A stretch of DNA of 64,000 nt, from the NCBI RefSeq assembly GCF_950295315.1, contig NC_080170.1, positions 91,124,054 through 91,188,053 of the forward strand. The letters run 5' to 3'. Numbering within the stretch: position 1 is the first letter of the stretch; the number at the start of each line of letters is the position of its first letter. The notes under the pieces were generated by a model. The model had not been told where the DNA came from. It saw only the letters and a program-made list of their open reading frames with translations, and searched no databases. Positions 44,560-56,321 of the stretch are shown piece after piece. This DNA comes from Erinaceus europaeus (Eukaryota > Chordata > Mammalia > Eulipotyphla > Erinaceidae). The translations under genes were made by a program, and so were the position numbers.

Positions 44560-44760
44560 GGAGGGCCATGGCATTAGAGACATTTCATGAATGTTGGAAC
44601 ATTGCTATGGTGTCCTTATCTCTCTTTGTCTCACATTCTTTTTCTCTCTGTGTCTGAAATGAAAAGAAAAATATGTCTTGGAAGTGGCAGATCCATGCAT
44701 ATGGTAGGTCCTAGCACCACCAATAATAATAATAAAAATAATAATAGTAATAAAAATATA
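44560..44760 (+). mobile_element. SINE remnant, type F-like 3' part
   Basis: GGGAGGGCCATGGCATTAGA, ACATTGCTATGGTGTCCTTA, a CT-rich run and an (AAT)n tail at 44721-44760. The 5' head is missing or decayed. Confidence 0.4.
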
Positions 44761-44769
44761 GAACATACC

Positions 44770-45150
44770 GTTTGGAACAAAATTCATGGACTTTGAGGTC
44801 ATTATGCTATGTGAATTAAGTAAGAAATGAAAGACAATTTCTGTCGTATGTGGAGTATAAATAACAAAAACAAATGAATTCTCCAAAAAAGAAAGGAGAC
44901 TAAACAGGTGACTAACTCAGGTTCTGCTAAAACTATAGTGACTACAGGAACAGAGGAAACAGGAAATGGCAGTGCAGAGAATAAGTGGAGAGGTTTTATA
45001 TATATGTTGACAATGAGAATTTGTTGGTGGGTGTGCTGACTTTTATACGCATGCAGAGGTACGAAGTTATACTCTTCCAAATTCCATAGTTTATGGAATA
45101 GTTTATTCCATAGTTTATTAATGAAAGTTAAGTCAATATATGAAAAATAG
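44770..45150 (+). mobile_element. Old L1 3' end
   Basis: GGTCATTATGCTATGTGAAT, TAAGTAAGAAATGAAAGACA, TCGTATGTGGAGTATAAATA and TTGGTGGGTGTGCTGACTTT follow the ORF2 end and 3' UTR of older L1s. A local duplication of TTCCATAGTTTAT occurs at about 45082 and 45107. Confidence 0.45.
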
Positions 45151-45491
45151 AAAGAAGAAAATGTTGAGCTCTGGATCATGCTACATACCAAATGCAGGTT
45201 ATGAAAGAAGGGAGTTGTGCATGACACACACTCAGAGATGCATTGAGGTCTGCAAAAAAAAAAAAAAAAGAAAATTGGACAACTGATACACATTGCACCA
45301 CACTGCTGCTATTTTTTTGTTCAAAGAAAAATCACAAGACCATGTGTCACTTCTAAGGGAGCAAGAAAATGTAGTCCCACAAATATCTTGGAAAGAATTA
45401 CATTTCTTTCTTTTTTTTTTTTTGGTCACTAGTTCTAATAATTAACACATTTGTAGTTTTTCTTCTTTTGTTTTTATATTCTGATTTCTCT

Positions 45492-45700
45492 TTTTAAAAT
45501 TTATTATCTTTATTTATTGGATAGAGACAGCTAGAAGTTGAGAGAAAGGGGGAGATAGAGACGGAGAGAGACAGGAAGACAACTACAGCACTACTCAACT
45601 ACCTTCAAAGCTTTTCCCCTGCAGGTGAGGACCAGAGGCTCAAACCTGGGTTCTCATGCATTGTAGCATGTGCACTCAACCAGGTGCACCACCACCTGGC
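45492..45700 (-). mobile_element. Type B SINE, antisense
   Basis: TATTGGATAGAGACAGCTAG, CTGCAGGTGAGGACCAGAGG, CTCAAACCTGGGTTCTCATG and head GCACCACCACCTGGCTC. Target duplication about ATATTCTGATTTCT / ATATTTTCTGATTTTT. Confidence 0.88.
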
Positions 45701-45903
45701 TCATATTTTCTGATTTTTCGAAACTAGCTTATAGATTAGATAGCAAAAATTACCATTTAGACATGTGTCCTAAATCATGAGTCTGCGGAAAGTTGGCTAT
45801 ACTATTTACTGCCTATTAAATATTAATCCTGATTCTATTAACCACCATGTTTATACTCCCACTTTGGCGTTTGCTGCTGCAGCAGGATAAGAACTCTGAC
45901 ATG

Positions 45904-46217
45904 GGGAGTCAGGTGATAGCGCAGCGGGTTAAGCGTAGGTGGCACAAAGCGCAAGGACCAGCTTAAGCATCCGGTGGCACAAAGGGCAAGGACCAGCTTA
46001 AGCATCCGGGTTCGAGCCCCACCTGCAGGGGAGTCATTTCACAAGTGATGAAGTAGGTCTGCAGGTGTCTATCTTTCTCTCCTTTTCTCTGTCTTCCCTT
46101 CCTCTCCATTTCTCTTTGTCCTATCCAATAACGACGACATCAACAGCAACAACAATAGTAACTACAACAATGAAAACAACAATGGCAACAAAAGGGAATA
46201 AATAAATATTTAAAAAA
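45904..46217 (+). mobile_element. Type A SINE, sense, 35-bp internal duplication
   Basis: A-box region GATAGCGCAGCGGGTTAAGC, B box GGGTTCGAGCCCC and full tail. Between the boxes a 35-bp unit, GGTGGCACAAAG...AGCATCC, is repeated in tandem at 45938-45972 and 45973-46007 with one difference. The GGCTCC part after the B box is also missing. Confidence 0.9.
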
Positions 46218-46230
46218 AAGAACTGACATA

Positions 46231-47501
46231 TGAAAGGAGTCACTATTTAAAAAAAACAACTAAGCAATTCATTTTAATATATTTGTCCCATCAAATCTGG
46301 AATCCACTTAACAGTGTTTTAAAATAGTTCTCACTTTACGATCTGTTTCCTAATGATGTAAGAATAAACTTGGTCAAATGCCCTACAGAAATTAAAATGA
46401 CAATCTTTTTTAGTATCTATCTGATACAGGGTTTCAAGTTTGACATATCTTGATTTTTAACAAAATTCTTTGGGGCCAAGGCAAGATGTGATGTTCCCTG
46501 TGTCCTGCAATTGGTTATTTAATGTTCAATTCTAGAATCTTGCTTAAGATCACCTGCAATATAAATTTCTAAAAGCTGACATTGTTCTCTTTCTGGAGCA
46601 CAGGCGCACTTAAAATTTATTTGTTTCTCTCAAACATGTTCTCTTCCTGGGTGTTCTCCGATTGAGCTGTAGGTTTGTTCTGAGTAAATGGGGCCTGGAG
46701 ACTTAAATATGCCTACAGGAGATATGTTGTCTTAGTCCTAACCTTGGTCATGTGTCAGTGCTTTCTTTGATGACTTGTTCTTCTAAAGAAATTGTTGCTA
46801 CTAAGAAAAATGGAAGGAAATTCCAAAGGAAAGCAAACATACTAGAAGTAGTTGAGTATTGATGCTACCCATTTTAGAGTGTATTCTAGAAAAGGCAATC
46901 AAAGATGGGCTCTAATACTATTAGCAGTGGAGAATTTATGCATACTCACTGCAGTGCTTCAAAATCTCAACAGTTAGGCTTTTCCCATGACCCTGATGCT
47001 GAAGCCAGAGACTTTGGAACTCCTGCAAGCACAGTTTCTAGAAATAAACATGCACAGCAAAAATTCCCAAACTTTTGATGCAGAAAGAACTTTAGAATTT
47101 TAGAAAGTGCTGTCCTGGAATAGCTAATGGAACAGAGGAGGAGAAAGTAGGACTGAGGAAGAACAAACAAAACCCTATAGCTGAATTAAAACAAAGTTAT
47201 TCAAGATATGTGGTTAGTATATAAAGATTGATTCAAATTATGTAATAATATACAAGTGCATATTTAGTTAATATCGAAGAGGACACTACATGCATAAACT
47301 ATTTCATAATTTCTATTCTTTCTAATAGACTGAAAACAAAATCAAATATCTCTATGTTGACTCATAAGTGGTAAGCGCTTGTTCCAAATGGTTTGAAAAA
47401 TAAAGAGGATCATTGCCTTCATGTAATTTATCAACGAGCAAAAAGATAGACAATCACTAATCAGAAAAATGTGAAGACAGTCTTTAAGAATCAGTACTTA
47501 G
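46231..47501. other. Unique DNA, no gene seen
   Basis: No young repeat named. ORFs are at most 67 codons without homology. Confidence 0.45.
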
Positions 47502-48086
47502 TGTTGCAGATGCTTGTGGGGACATGGTGGTTTGAACCTGGTTGGAACCCCGATACCTCTCTGTAAGGATGGAAGATATTCACCTATAAGCTTCCCCACC
47601 CCTCCCTGACCTCCATCTTGTTATACCCAGAGGCTGCAACCATTCCTCCTCTACCTGGTCTGGATAAACCTGATTTGCTCAAAGGAATGTGGATAAACCC
47701 AAAGAGCCCCTTCCTCATTCTTAAGTCCCATGCCCTGGGTAAGAGGAAATCAAGAGCTGGAGTTGTTAGAAGGAAGCTAGAGTCTAAAACTATCTGATTG
47801 GTTCTTGCTGTCAAATGTTTGCCCCTATTGAGTTTGTTACCCTGGAACCTTGCCCAAGCACCTGGCTTCTTTTTACCCCATATAAACCCTGCCTTTTTCT
47901 TTATTAAAGGCACTATCCTCTGCCATAGTGTCCAGAGTCATCACTCTGCATGCTCACCCCCACTGCGGTGTGTTCTCCTCCTCTACAACACCTCTCTGGT
48001 GGCTAATGGAGTGGTGGGCATGGGGTGGACAAAGCAGGCCTTCTGCCTTCCAGAGCTTGCCCTGAAGATGCTCTAGTAGCAGTGCA
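47502..48086 (+). mobile_element. Solo LTR of an endogenous retrovirus
   Basis: Starts TGTTGCAG and ends AGTGCA. The flanks CTTAG (47497-47501) and TTTAG (48087-48091) share TTAG as a possible 4-bp duplication. A TATA-like CCCATATAAACCCTG (about 47877-47891) is followed closely by ATTAAAG (about 47903) and CTCTGCCATAGTGTCCAGAG. A CAAT-like TGATTGGTTCTTGC lies at about 47796. The layout fits a U3-R-U5 with a very short R, and a 4-bp duplication would suggest class I, by inference. An alternative right end is ACAACA at 47990. No viral genes adjoin. Confidence 0.6.
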
Positions 48087-48091
48087 TTTAG

Positions 48092-49090
48092 TTTAAAAGA
48101 GGGGGCAAAAACTAAAAAAACAAAACCAACCAAACAAACAAACAAAACGAGGGGACAGAGGGTCAAGAAAGACTTTTAGGCATAAATAATATTTTAACTG
48201 AAGCCACAAAGATAAGTAAGAATTTTTCAAGTGGAGGAGAAGAACAGAGAGCATCTCAGATTGAGGAGTAATAAAAAGAAAAAACTTAATGAAATCAATT
48301 AGCTATAAAAAGTGTGATGTTGAGCTACTTCTCTGAAAGACTAGTCAATATTTCTGAGGGATCATGTATCCAGGCAGAAAGCACCTATCTGCTTCTGCCC
48401 TCTCACTTTATATTTTACAACTAGGGAATCAGAGTTATAAGACTCCTCCAAGTTTTGACATAGCCATGGTAAACCTAATATCCTTTCCAAGTCTGACTAT
48501 TTAATGTGGAATAGGAGGTTCCATACTCACTTATGCTCATAGTCAATAGTAACTTGGACATTGGTATCAAACCCATGGACTGTCATTGCCTGTATCCACA
48601 TTCTGTCATTGTCATTGGGATAAAAAATATTGATGTTTAATTTTCTGGCTTCTCTCTCTTTCTCTATCTCTCAAATTCTTTTATTACAACTTGGTCCTGT
48701 AGTGCTAAGTGAGTAAACAGGTTTTATCTGAAGGAGATAGAATTAAGCCCTTCTCTTTCTGATTGCCTCGATTTAAAATAAGCAGTTTGCACACCTCAGT
48801 TCACTGGAGTCATTTGGTTTAGAATAAATATCACCTCATCTACAGTTACCATCTCATACTGAAAATATGGACAGCCATCTTTCTTATAAACTAAAAAGAG
48901 TGTTTGAACCACTTGAGAAGAGTTTGCAAAGTTCTCTAGATTCTTTCTAGATTTAAAAAAAAACAATTCCAACCCAAACTGTACTTTCAGGGCTAAAGAA
49001 TTTGAGAACTGAGAATGCAGGGAGAAAGGAATACAACAGCATAACGGAGGCTAGAGATTCTTGCTTTAAAATTGAATTAAGTTCCTAAAT
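48092..49090. other. Unique DNA, no gene seen
   Basis: (AAAC)n-like patch at 48118-48148 and a CT run at 48649-48669. No gene signal. Confidence 0.4.
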
Positions 49091-49466
49091 GTGTCCAGAA
49101 ACTTCAGGTGTGGAATGTCAACCCTTCAGCATCATTACTTGGGTGAGACCTTTCTTTTCTCATAGGACTCCTTAATTCCATTTCAAGTGGTCCACGTCCC
49201 AACAAAGCCTCAAACCTAGATATAGACCAGGTCCCATGAGATAGGGCAGAGGTACCCATGTATCCATAAATTAGGGCAAAATGTATACCTTAAAGCATAA
49301 GTGCACAATAGTTTTCACTGAGTCAATAAATGAAACAAGCAAGTAGAAAGACCTAAAAAGACACCTTAAAGTACCTAATGAAATAGTTTCTGTTTAGACC
49401 TAGATACCCTCCTCACCTACTTCCTATTACACTTCTCTCAGTCACTCCAAAGCTAACTATGAAAGT
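49091..49466 (+). mobile_element. 3X repeat, 5' part only
   Basis: GGTGTGGAATGTCAACCCTT, CCTAGATATAGACCAGGTCC, TATCCATAAATTAGGGCAAA and TCACTCCAAAGCTAACTATG match 35510-35850. The copy lacks its 3' end and runs directly into L1 ORF2 sequence. An extra stretch at 49330-49370 (CAAGCAAGTAGAAAGACC) is absent from 33758-37029. Confidence 0.8.
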
Positions 49467-49469
49467 AAG

Positions 49470-50629
49470 GACTTCAATGTTAGACCAGAAACTATCAAAT
49501 ACTTAGAAGAAAATGTTGGCAGAACTCTTTTTCATCTAATTTTTAAAGGCATCTTCAGTGATATGAATCCAATTACAAAGACTAAAACAAAAACATACAC
49601 ATAGGACTACATTAAATTAGAAAGCTTCTGTACAGCAAAAGAAAACACCACCCAAATAAAGAGATCATTTATCTAATGAGAGAAGATCTTCACATGCCAT
49701 ATACATCAGACAAGGGCTAATAACCAAAATATATGAAGGGCTCAACAAACTCAGCAACAAGAAAACAAATGACCCCATCCAAAAATAGGGAGAGGATATT
49801 ATCTGAATATTCATCACAGAAAAGATCCAAAAGGCAGAAAAGCATAAAAAAAATACTCCAAGCCATTGTCAGAGACAACAGTGAGATACCATTTCACTCC
49901 TGTGAGAATGTCATACATCAGAAAAGACAGCACCAACAAATGCTAGAGAGGTTGTGGGGACTAAGGAATCCTCCTATACTGCTGGTGGGAATGTAAATTG
50001 ATCCAATCCCTATGGAGAGCAGTCTGGAGAACTCTCACAAAGCTAGAAATGGACCTGCCCTATGATCCTGCAATTCCTCTCCTGGGGATATATCCTAAGG
50101 AACCAAACATACCTATGCAAAAAGATTTGTGTATACTTATGTTCATAGCAGCACAATTTGTAATAGTGAAACCTGGAAGCAACCCAGGTGTCCAAGAACA
50201 GATGAGTGGCTGAGCAAGACGTGGTCTGTATGTATACACAATGGAATAGTAATCACCTATTAAAAATGGTGAATTCACCTTCTTCACCTCATCTTGGATT
50301 GAACTTAGAGAAATCATTTTAAGTAAGATAAGTCAGAAAAAGAAGACTGAATATGGAATGATTCCACTCATAGACTGAAGTTGAAAAACAAGAGCAGAAG
50401 CGGAAAACACTAAGCAGAACTTGAACTGGAGTTGGTGTGTTGCACCAAAGTAAAAGATTTTGGGGTAGGGGTGTTGGTTGGGGAAGGCTACAGGTCCTAA
50501 ACATGATGGCAGAGGAAGACAAAGTGGGTGTTGAATTGTTATGTAGAAAACTGAGAAATATTACACATGTACAAACTATTGTATTGTTGACTGTAAACCA
50601 TTAACCCCCAACAAAGAAATAAAAAAAAA
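49470..50629 (+). mobile_element. L1 ORF2 C-terminal end with type 1 3' UTR
   Basis: Starts TTAGACCAGAAACTATCAAA; frames give [17 protein letters not shown] and MFIAAQFVI, the L1 ORF2 C-terminus. Several frame breaks. The 3' UTR ends GACTGTAAACCATTAACCCC and AACAAAGAAATAAAAAAAAA. No target duplication found. Confidence 0.85.
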
Positions 50630-50834
50630 GTGTTCAGTCCTAGGTAACTATTCTGTCTATGCACACTGTAACGAAAGTTGAAGTGTATTTCACTTGAAAG
50701 AATGAGTTGCTTTTCAAGTTCAATTTTTAACTGAAACTGAGTATCCCATGGAACAATATAGACATTTGACATATTTTCTTTAATCTTTAATACAGTTTGG
50801 TTAAGTAGCTTTACAACATAATATATTTTGTTAC

Positions 50835-51205
50835 CTTGGGCTTCTGCTATAAACTAGGTGGTTTAAATAACATAAATTTATTTATGATTTAAGAGTCCAG
50901 GAGTCTGAAATGAAGTTGATGACAACACTGGCTCCTTTTGGGGCCAGTGAGATGATGCTGTTTCATCCTTCTCTCCTTGGTTTGTCAATGAGCATATTTA
51001 AGAGCACATGCATGTAGGTCTGTGTCTAAATCTGTCCTGTTCCAGAAGGACATATTCATATTAGATCAGTTCCAGTCTAGTGACTACATTTTAACTTGAT
51101 TACATTTGTTAAGATCTTGTCTGTATATAAAATCAGAAATTTCAGGAGTTAGAACTTCTGTATATAAATTTTGAGGGAAGTAATTCAATTCACATTAGTC
51201 TATCT
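50835..51205 (-). mobile_element. MLT1-type LTR, antisense (ERVL-MaLR fossil)
   Basis: Antisense landmarks: GGCTTCTGCTATAAACTAGG, AGTCCAGGAGTCTGAAATGA, TCCTTCTCTCCTTGGTTTGT, AACTTGATTACATTTGTTAA and GGAGTTAGAACTTCTGTATA. Nearly full layout, highly diverged. Confidence 0.75.
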
Positions 51206-52340
51206 GTTTTTGAAATGAAAGCTTATATGAGTCCTTTAAGAACATAGGTGGGTGGTGTGATGGCATGCAAGTCGAGAGTTCTCTGTGAGATTATGCTGAC
51301 TGCGATGCTTATATATTTAATCTTCTTGAACTTTTTAGGTGGTCTGGAATTGTGAGAAGACAGTCTGTTTACCAGAAAAGAGGCGGGACAGTGACGTTAA
51401 TAAGCACATAGCATTTCTACTAACGTAAAACATGTGTTTCACATATGAAACTAAAGGATTTAAAACCCATGGTTTTTGTCCAATAGAAAAAGGCAATATA
51501 GTTTTTGGGAGGGGAAGTCAGATGAAATTCAATTGACATGATAGGAATCCTAATTTTTTTCTGTTGTGTTAAACAGATGGCATCAAACAGCAAGTTGAAA
51601 ACATGATGCATCTAGGGATTACCACAAGGCAGCATTGTTTTGAAGAAAAAATATTTGAAGAAAAAATATGGTGCATAATTGAAGGAAATCACATAAAGAT
51701 GAAAAGAAAATAGAAAAGCAAATAAAATATCTGTTCTTAGTGATCTGGAACCAAAATGCCTTTGGCCTTTTCCTCTAAACATTCACATTTAAGAAAGGAC
51801 TGGTCTGATTTATAATAGTGTACTAAATGTCTCTTTGTTAGAAAACAAAAGAAGTAAAATTCTTTAAATTCTGAACCTAAATTTTAGAGCTGGGTATTAT
51901 CTTCCAATTATATTCTACATGTTTTTATTTCTTGTAAGAATAAAATAAATAAGGATTGAGATTAAAGCATGAATCCCAATTTAAAGAATTCATAGTGGTT
52001 CAATTTTAATGATGAATTCCTTATTTATCTTGAATAGTAGAGGCCATTCTTACTAGCAAGAGTCACTGTATTTATAGAGGGTTCATTTTCCCAAAAATTC
52101 TTATCAGAAATGGTATTGTTTCTTGTCAAAGTTTTTATTGTGGGGGGTTTCCCATGTCATGGAATATGATTGCTTCTTGGTTTGGTTTGTCTTGGATTAC
52201 CTTCTTGCCTTCTCCTTTTTATGCTCTTTGGTGACTCTTTTTCCTTTTGGCTCTTCAATTTTATACATTATTCAGATTTTCTTGACCATATTCCTTAAGG
52301 CAAAGAACCTTCTATTTCCCAAGCAAGATCCATAAATGTT
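51206..52340. other. Unique DNA, no gene seen
   Basis: No young repeat. GAAGAAAAAATAT is locally duplicated at about 51642-51668. No long ORF. Confidence 0.4.
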
Positions 52341-52354
52341 TTTAAACATCTTTA

Positions 52355-52565
52355 TTTTTTAAATTTTTATTTATTTATCATTGGGTAGAGACAGAGAGAC
52401 ATTGAGAAGGAAGATGGAGCTAAAATGGGGAAGAGACAGAGAGATACCTGCAGCCCTATTTCACCAGTCATGAGGCTTTCTACTGTAGGTGGGGACCAGG
52501 GACTTGAACCCAGGTCCTCAGCATTGTAATGTGTGCGTTTAGCCAGGTGTGTCACAACCTGACCC
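52355..52565 (-). mobile_element. Type B SINE, antisense
   Basis: TTGGGTAGAGACAGAGAGAC, ACCTGCAGCCCTATTTCACC, GACCAGGGACTTGAACCCAG and head GTCACAACCTGACCC. Target duplication TTTAAACATCTTTA / TTTAAGCATCCTTA at 52341-52354 and 52566-52579. Confidence 0.9.
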
Positions 52566-52604
52566 TTTAAGCATCCTTAGAAAGAAGGTATTTTTATATG
52601 CATG

Positions 52605-52715
52605 TTTTTCCAGAGCACTGCTCAGCTCTTGCTTATGGTGGAGCAAAAGACTAAACATGGGCCTTTGGAGCCTCAGCATAACCACTATGCTATTTCTCCT
52701 GCCCTATTTCTATCT
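52605..52715 (-). mobile_element. Type D SINE, antisense
   Basis: TTCCAGAGCACTGCTCAGCT, CTTGCTTATGGTGGAGCAAA, GGGCCTTTGGAGCCTCAGCA and TAACCACTATGCTATTTCTC. Confidence 0.65.
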
Positions 52716-53254
52716 TTTCTACCTGAGGAAGATTAGAGAGGAATATACATAATAGTTATCACTGAATGCAGAGTCAGTTGTCAATATCTATTTAAAGGAA
52801 CTACATCTTAGTGACTAAAGGAAAGTGAAGGTCATATATACAATAATAAGGGTAAATTACAATTACTTTGCACTGTCTATGAGTTTAATGTCCAGGTATA
52901 AGAATCATTACAGATTCCTAATTCAAATTTTTCAGTTTTTAAAATATACTGCAGTTGAGTCGGTATTGTGTCAAAAAGCTGGACTTCCCTAGACACTGAA
53001 GGGTGATTCCAACTAGATCACTCCAGGGTTGAGGTAAAAATGTAAGAATGTCCATTCAGATGGTAAATTATTAGTTGGTTTATGAAAGAGATAAAGCACA
53101 TGTGTTGTTAAATACATTGGAGATATATTACAAGAAAAGAGACTTTAACAAAAGAAATTTTCCATAAATTGAATTGCTGCGCTGTGCACTATACTAGAAA
53201 TAAATCTGCTTTAAAATATTTTTTTAAAACTTCTCTGTCAAAGTTTCATCATTC
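52716..53254. other. Unique DNA, nothing recognised
   Basis: No gene or repeat named. Confidence 0.4.
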
Positions 53255-53365
53255 CAATCTAATTTTTTTTCTAATAGTAAGAGGAAGGAAAGGAAAGAGA
53301 GACAGAGAGAAAAACAAAACAAAACAAAACAAAAAAAACCAACAAAGTACTAAAACTTCCCTCCA
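53255..53365 (-). mobile_element. Type E-like SINE, antisense, split by 3X
   Basis: AAGAGGAAGGAAAGGAAAGA, (AAAAC)n at 53313-53333, AAAGTACTAAAACTTCCCTC. It resumes after the 3X copy at about 54433-54520 with GAAGCTTCCCCCAGTGAGTT, ACACATGACAATGTAGGTCC and ATGAGCTACTTCACCAGCTC. The CTTCCCTCCA / CTTCCCCCAG pair looks like the duplicated target. Confidence 0.65.
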
Positions 53366-53857
53366 TCCCTATCCCCAAAGTCCTGAGATTCCCAAACAGA
53401 CATGATGGGCCTAGACCTCGAATAAACCCTCTCTCCATTGTTATAGGTCATCTCTATCAGGAACAACAAAACAGACCCCTTTGTGGGCCCCCATAGGACC
53501 TTTCTCTAAATTTGGATCAACAACAGTAGAGAAGGGAGACTGGACAACATACTCTATGCTACAGACCTGAGGAAGATGGGTCCTAATATTGGGGCAGCTT
53601 GGAATGTTCCTACTCATGACCACAGAATATGAGTTCAGACCTACAGGGATGCCGAGGTCGCACAGGCTCCTAAGCTGAATATGGGCCCCAGATCACATCC
53701 AATCTATGGGGTTTACAGTCAACAATATTTATACACCTTTCCCATGTTTGGGAGTTACTCTCTTCCCTGATCCAGTTTTCTGGTCCTTTTTCTAGCCATG
53801 GCAACATCTTCCCAGATGATAACTTGGATCCCCCTTCATATCAGATTTCACTCAGGT

Positions 53858-53912
<55 letters not shown>

Positions 53913-54432
53913 GTAGTATAGCCACAGGCCCTTTGGGATATAACTAAAATATGCCTACGAGCTATCTACAAAATGGACCCCCCAACTCTTTATCTGCACT
54001 ATTCCAGCCTTTAGGTTCATGATTAGTCAACAATTTGTTGGGCTTTATATGTTAACTCTCTTTTCAGCCACCAGTTTCCAGATGCTAGCATGATGACAAC
54101 AAGACTTCCCTTGATAGACAACCCCACCAATATGTCCTGGAGCTCAGATTCCCCAGAACCCCGCCTCACTAGAGAAAGTGAGAGGCAGGCAGGGAGTATG
54201 GATCGACCTGTCAGTGCCCATGTTTGGAGGGGTAGTAATTATAGAAGGCAGACATTTCCACCTTCTGCATCCCACTGTGATCTTGGGTCCATACTCGCAG
54301 AGGGTTAAAGAATAGGAAAGCTATCAAGGGAGGGGAGGGGATACGGAGTTCTGGTGGTGGGAATTGTGTGAAATTGTACACCTCTTATCCTATGGTTTTG
54401 TCAGTGTTTCCTTTTTATAAAAAAAAAAAAAA
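53366..54432 (+). mobile_element. 3X repeat, 5'-truncated
   Basis: GATTCCCAAACAGACATGAT, GGGCCTAGACCTCGAATAAA, ACATACTCTATGCTACAGAC, a (GA)n slot at 53859-53907, CAGATGCTAGCATGATGACA and 3' end CACCTCTTATCCTATGGTTT with an A tail. Inserted in a type E SINE. Confidence 0.85.
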
Positions 54433-54520
54433 GAAGCTTCCCCCAGTGAGTTGGGGAGCTTAAATTATACACATGACAATGTAGGTCCACTGTCTAGATG
54501 AGCTACTTCACCAGCTCAAG

Positions 54521-55162
54521 ATTTTGCTTTTCTAGCTTCTTTCTTTCCTTTCCCCCCTTTCCTCTACTCAGCTGACTATGGGAAAGTAAAAAACATTCTG
54601 ATATTAAAGGGGATTTTAGCCCAGATCCATCTGTACAGTAAAACTAATTCCCCAGTCTATATTTCAAACAAGATATACCTACCCTTCAAGAACATTTTCT
54701 CAAATTGCATTTTTAGTTATTCATAAGCATCACACCAGAGCTTGCTGTACTGTTCCATGATGGTTGAGGATTACCTGTCTTTGGTGTTTCTGTGGGAGAG
54801 CTCAGCTTGTCTGAGAAAGAACTAAATATGTTCCAAACTTTTCATTAGCAGCTCTGAGAATTCTTCAGGGCTTATTTTATAGCAGAGTAATGAAGCATAC
54901 TTAAATGCATTACTTGAGAAATGAGTGCTCATTTACATAATGTGAGTGCCAATTCTGGGGTCTCATTTATTTTTAGTAAGATATAGTATATCTCTAAGCA
55001 TTCAATCATAGAGAAATATATTTTCCAATTTGTTCATCAGAGAAAATATATTTAAAATAATTATTTTCTGTGTCAAACTGAGTCAAAATCTCATATTAAA
55101 AGTTTTTAACATTTCTCGTTTCTTGTATCTTCGAGATAAATTGGATTCCGTGCATATGAATT

Positions 55163-55205
<43 letters not shown>

Positions 55206-55299
55206 TACAGTTCTCAGATGGCCTAGGAGAGAGGTTTCCTAAAATCTATATAAGTCATCAATGAGGGTTCCCCAGCCCCTTTCTAATATTTTTTCTGCC
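54521..55299. other. Unique DNA with (CA)n
   Basis: A pure CA repeat of about 19 units at 55165-55203; nothing else named. Confidence 0.45.
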
Positions 55300-55940
55300 A
55301 TCAGAGTGCTGTGGGATATATCAAATTCAAGCCCTTATCCAGCTTTCTAGTCCTATCCTCAACTTTGACCATATTTTCAGACAATAATCCTAGCCCACCT
55401 GGATGTTACCTGTTGGGCTTAGTAAAAAATAAGTAAAATCATAGGCCCTTGGCATATATCCAAAATAGAATTCCTAGCTCTTTCCAACATGAAGAGCCCA
55501 AATTTCATCTGCTATGCTTTTACCTTTAGGTTCCAGATTACTAAACAATTTTTTCTGTTTTGTATCTGAATGCTTCTCAGCCACTAAATTGCAGATGCTA
55601 CCGTGATGCCAACCTGACTTCCCTTGGCAGATGGCCTCACCAGGGTGTCCTGGAACTGCACCTCCAAAGAGGCCTACCCCACTATGGAAAGATAGAAACA
55701 GTCTGGGTGTGTGTATTGATTGACCTGTCAGTACCTATGTGGAGAGCAATTACAGAAGCCAGATCTCCCACCTTCTGCACCCCATAAAGATCTTTGGTCC
55801 ATAAATCCAGAGGGATAAAGAAAGAACAGGGGACCTTCCAATGGAGGGGATGGGATATAGTACTCTGGTGGTGGGAAATGTTTGGAATTTTACCCCTCTT
55901 ATACCACAAAATAAGGGGAAAAAAACAATATTAGGATAAA
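55300..55940 (+). mobile_element. 3X repeat, older form
   Basis: CAGCTTTCTAGTCCTATCCT, TAGCCCACCTGGATGTTACC, GATGCTACCGTGATGCCAAC, CCACCTTCTGCACCCCATAA and ATTTTACCCCTCTTATACCA. Left end approximate. Closest in layout to 17350 and 62169. Confidence 0.7.
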
Positions 55941-56017
55941 AAACAACAACTTTGCCACTCAAAATTCTGCATCTTCCTACTCATTAACTCACAAGTCTTG
56001 ATAAAACAAAATTTACA

Positions 56018-56311
56018 AGGAAGTTGGGCGGTAGCGCAGTGGCTTAACCACAAGTGGCGCAAAGGACAAGGACCGGCGGAAGGATCCCAGTTCCAGCCCC
56101 CGGCTCCCCACCATCACAAGCGCTGTATGGGAGTCACTTCACAAGTGGTGAATTAGGTCTGTAGGTGTCTGTCTTTCTCTCCTCCTCTCTGTCTTCCCCT
56201 TCTCTCTCCATTTCTCTCTGTCCTATCCAACAACGACTACAACAATAATAATTACAACAATAAAGCAACAAGGGCAACAAAAGGGAATAAATTAAAAGAA
56301 TAAAATAAAAT
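56018..56311 (+). mobile_element. Type A SINE, sense
   Basis: GTTGGGCGGTAGCGCAGTGG, B-box region decayed (CCAGTTCCAGCCCC), about 20 bp of extra sequence at CACCATCACAAGCGCTGTAT, CT middle, AAC tail. 10-bp duplication AAAATTTACA at 56008-56017 and 56312-56321. Confidence 0.92.
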
Positions 56312-56321
56312 AAAATTTACA

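Noticed and set aside
44802..45293. 163-codon reverse ORF
   Set aside because: It covers an old L1 3' end and a poly(A) run (FFFFFF) and shows no domain.
47584..48166. ORFs of 70-109 codons on both strands
   Set aside because: They lie on the putative LTR and have no resemblance to retroviral or host proteins.
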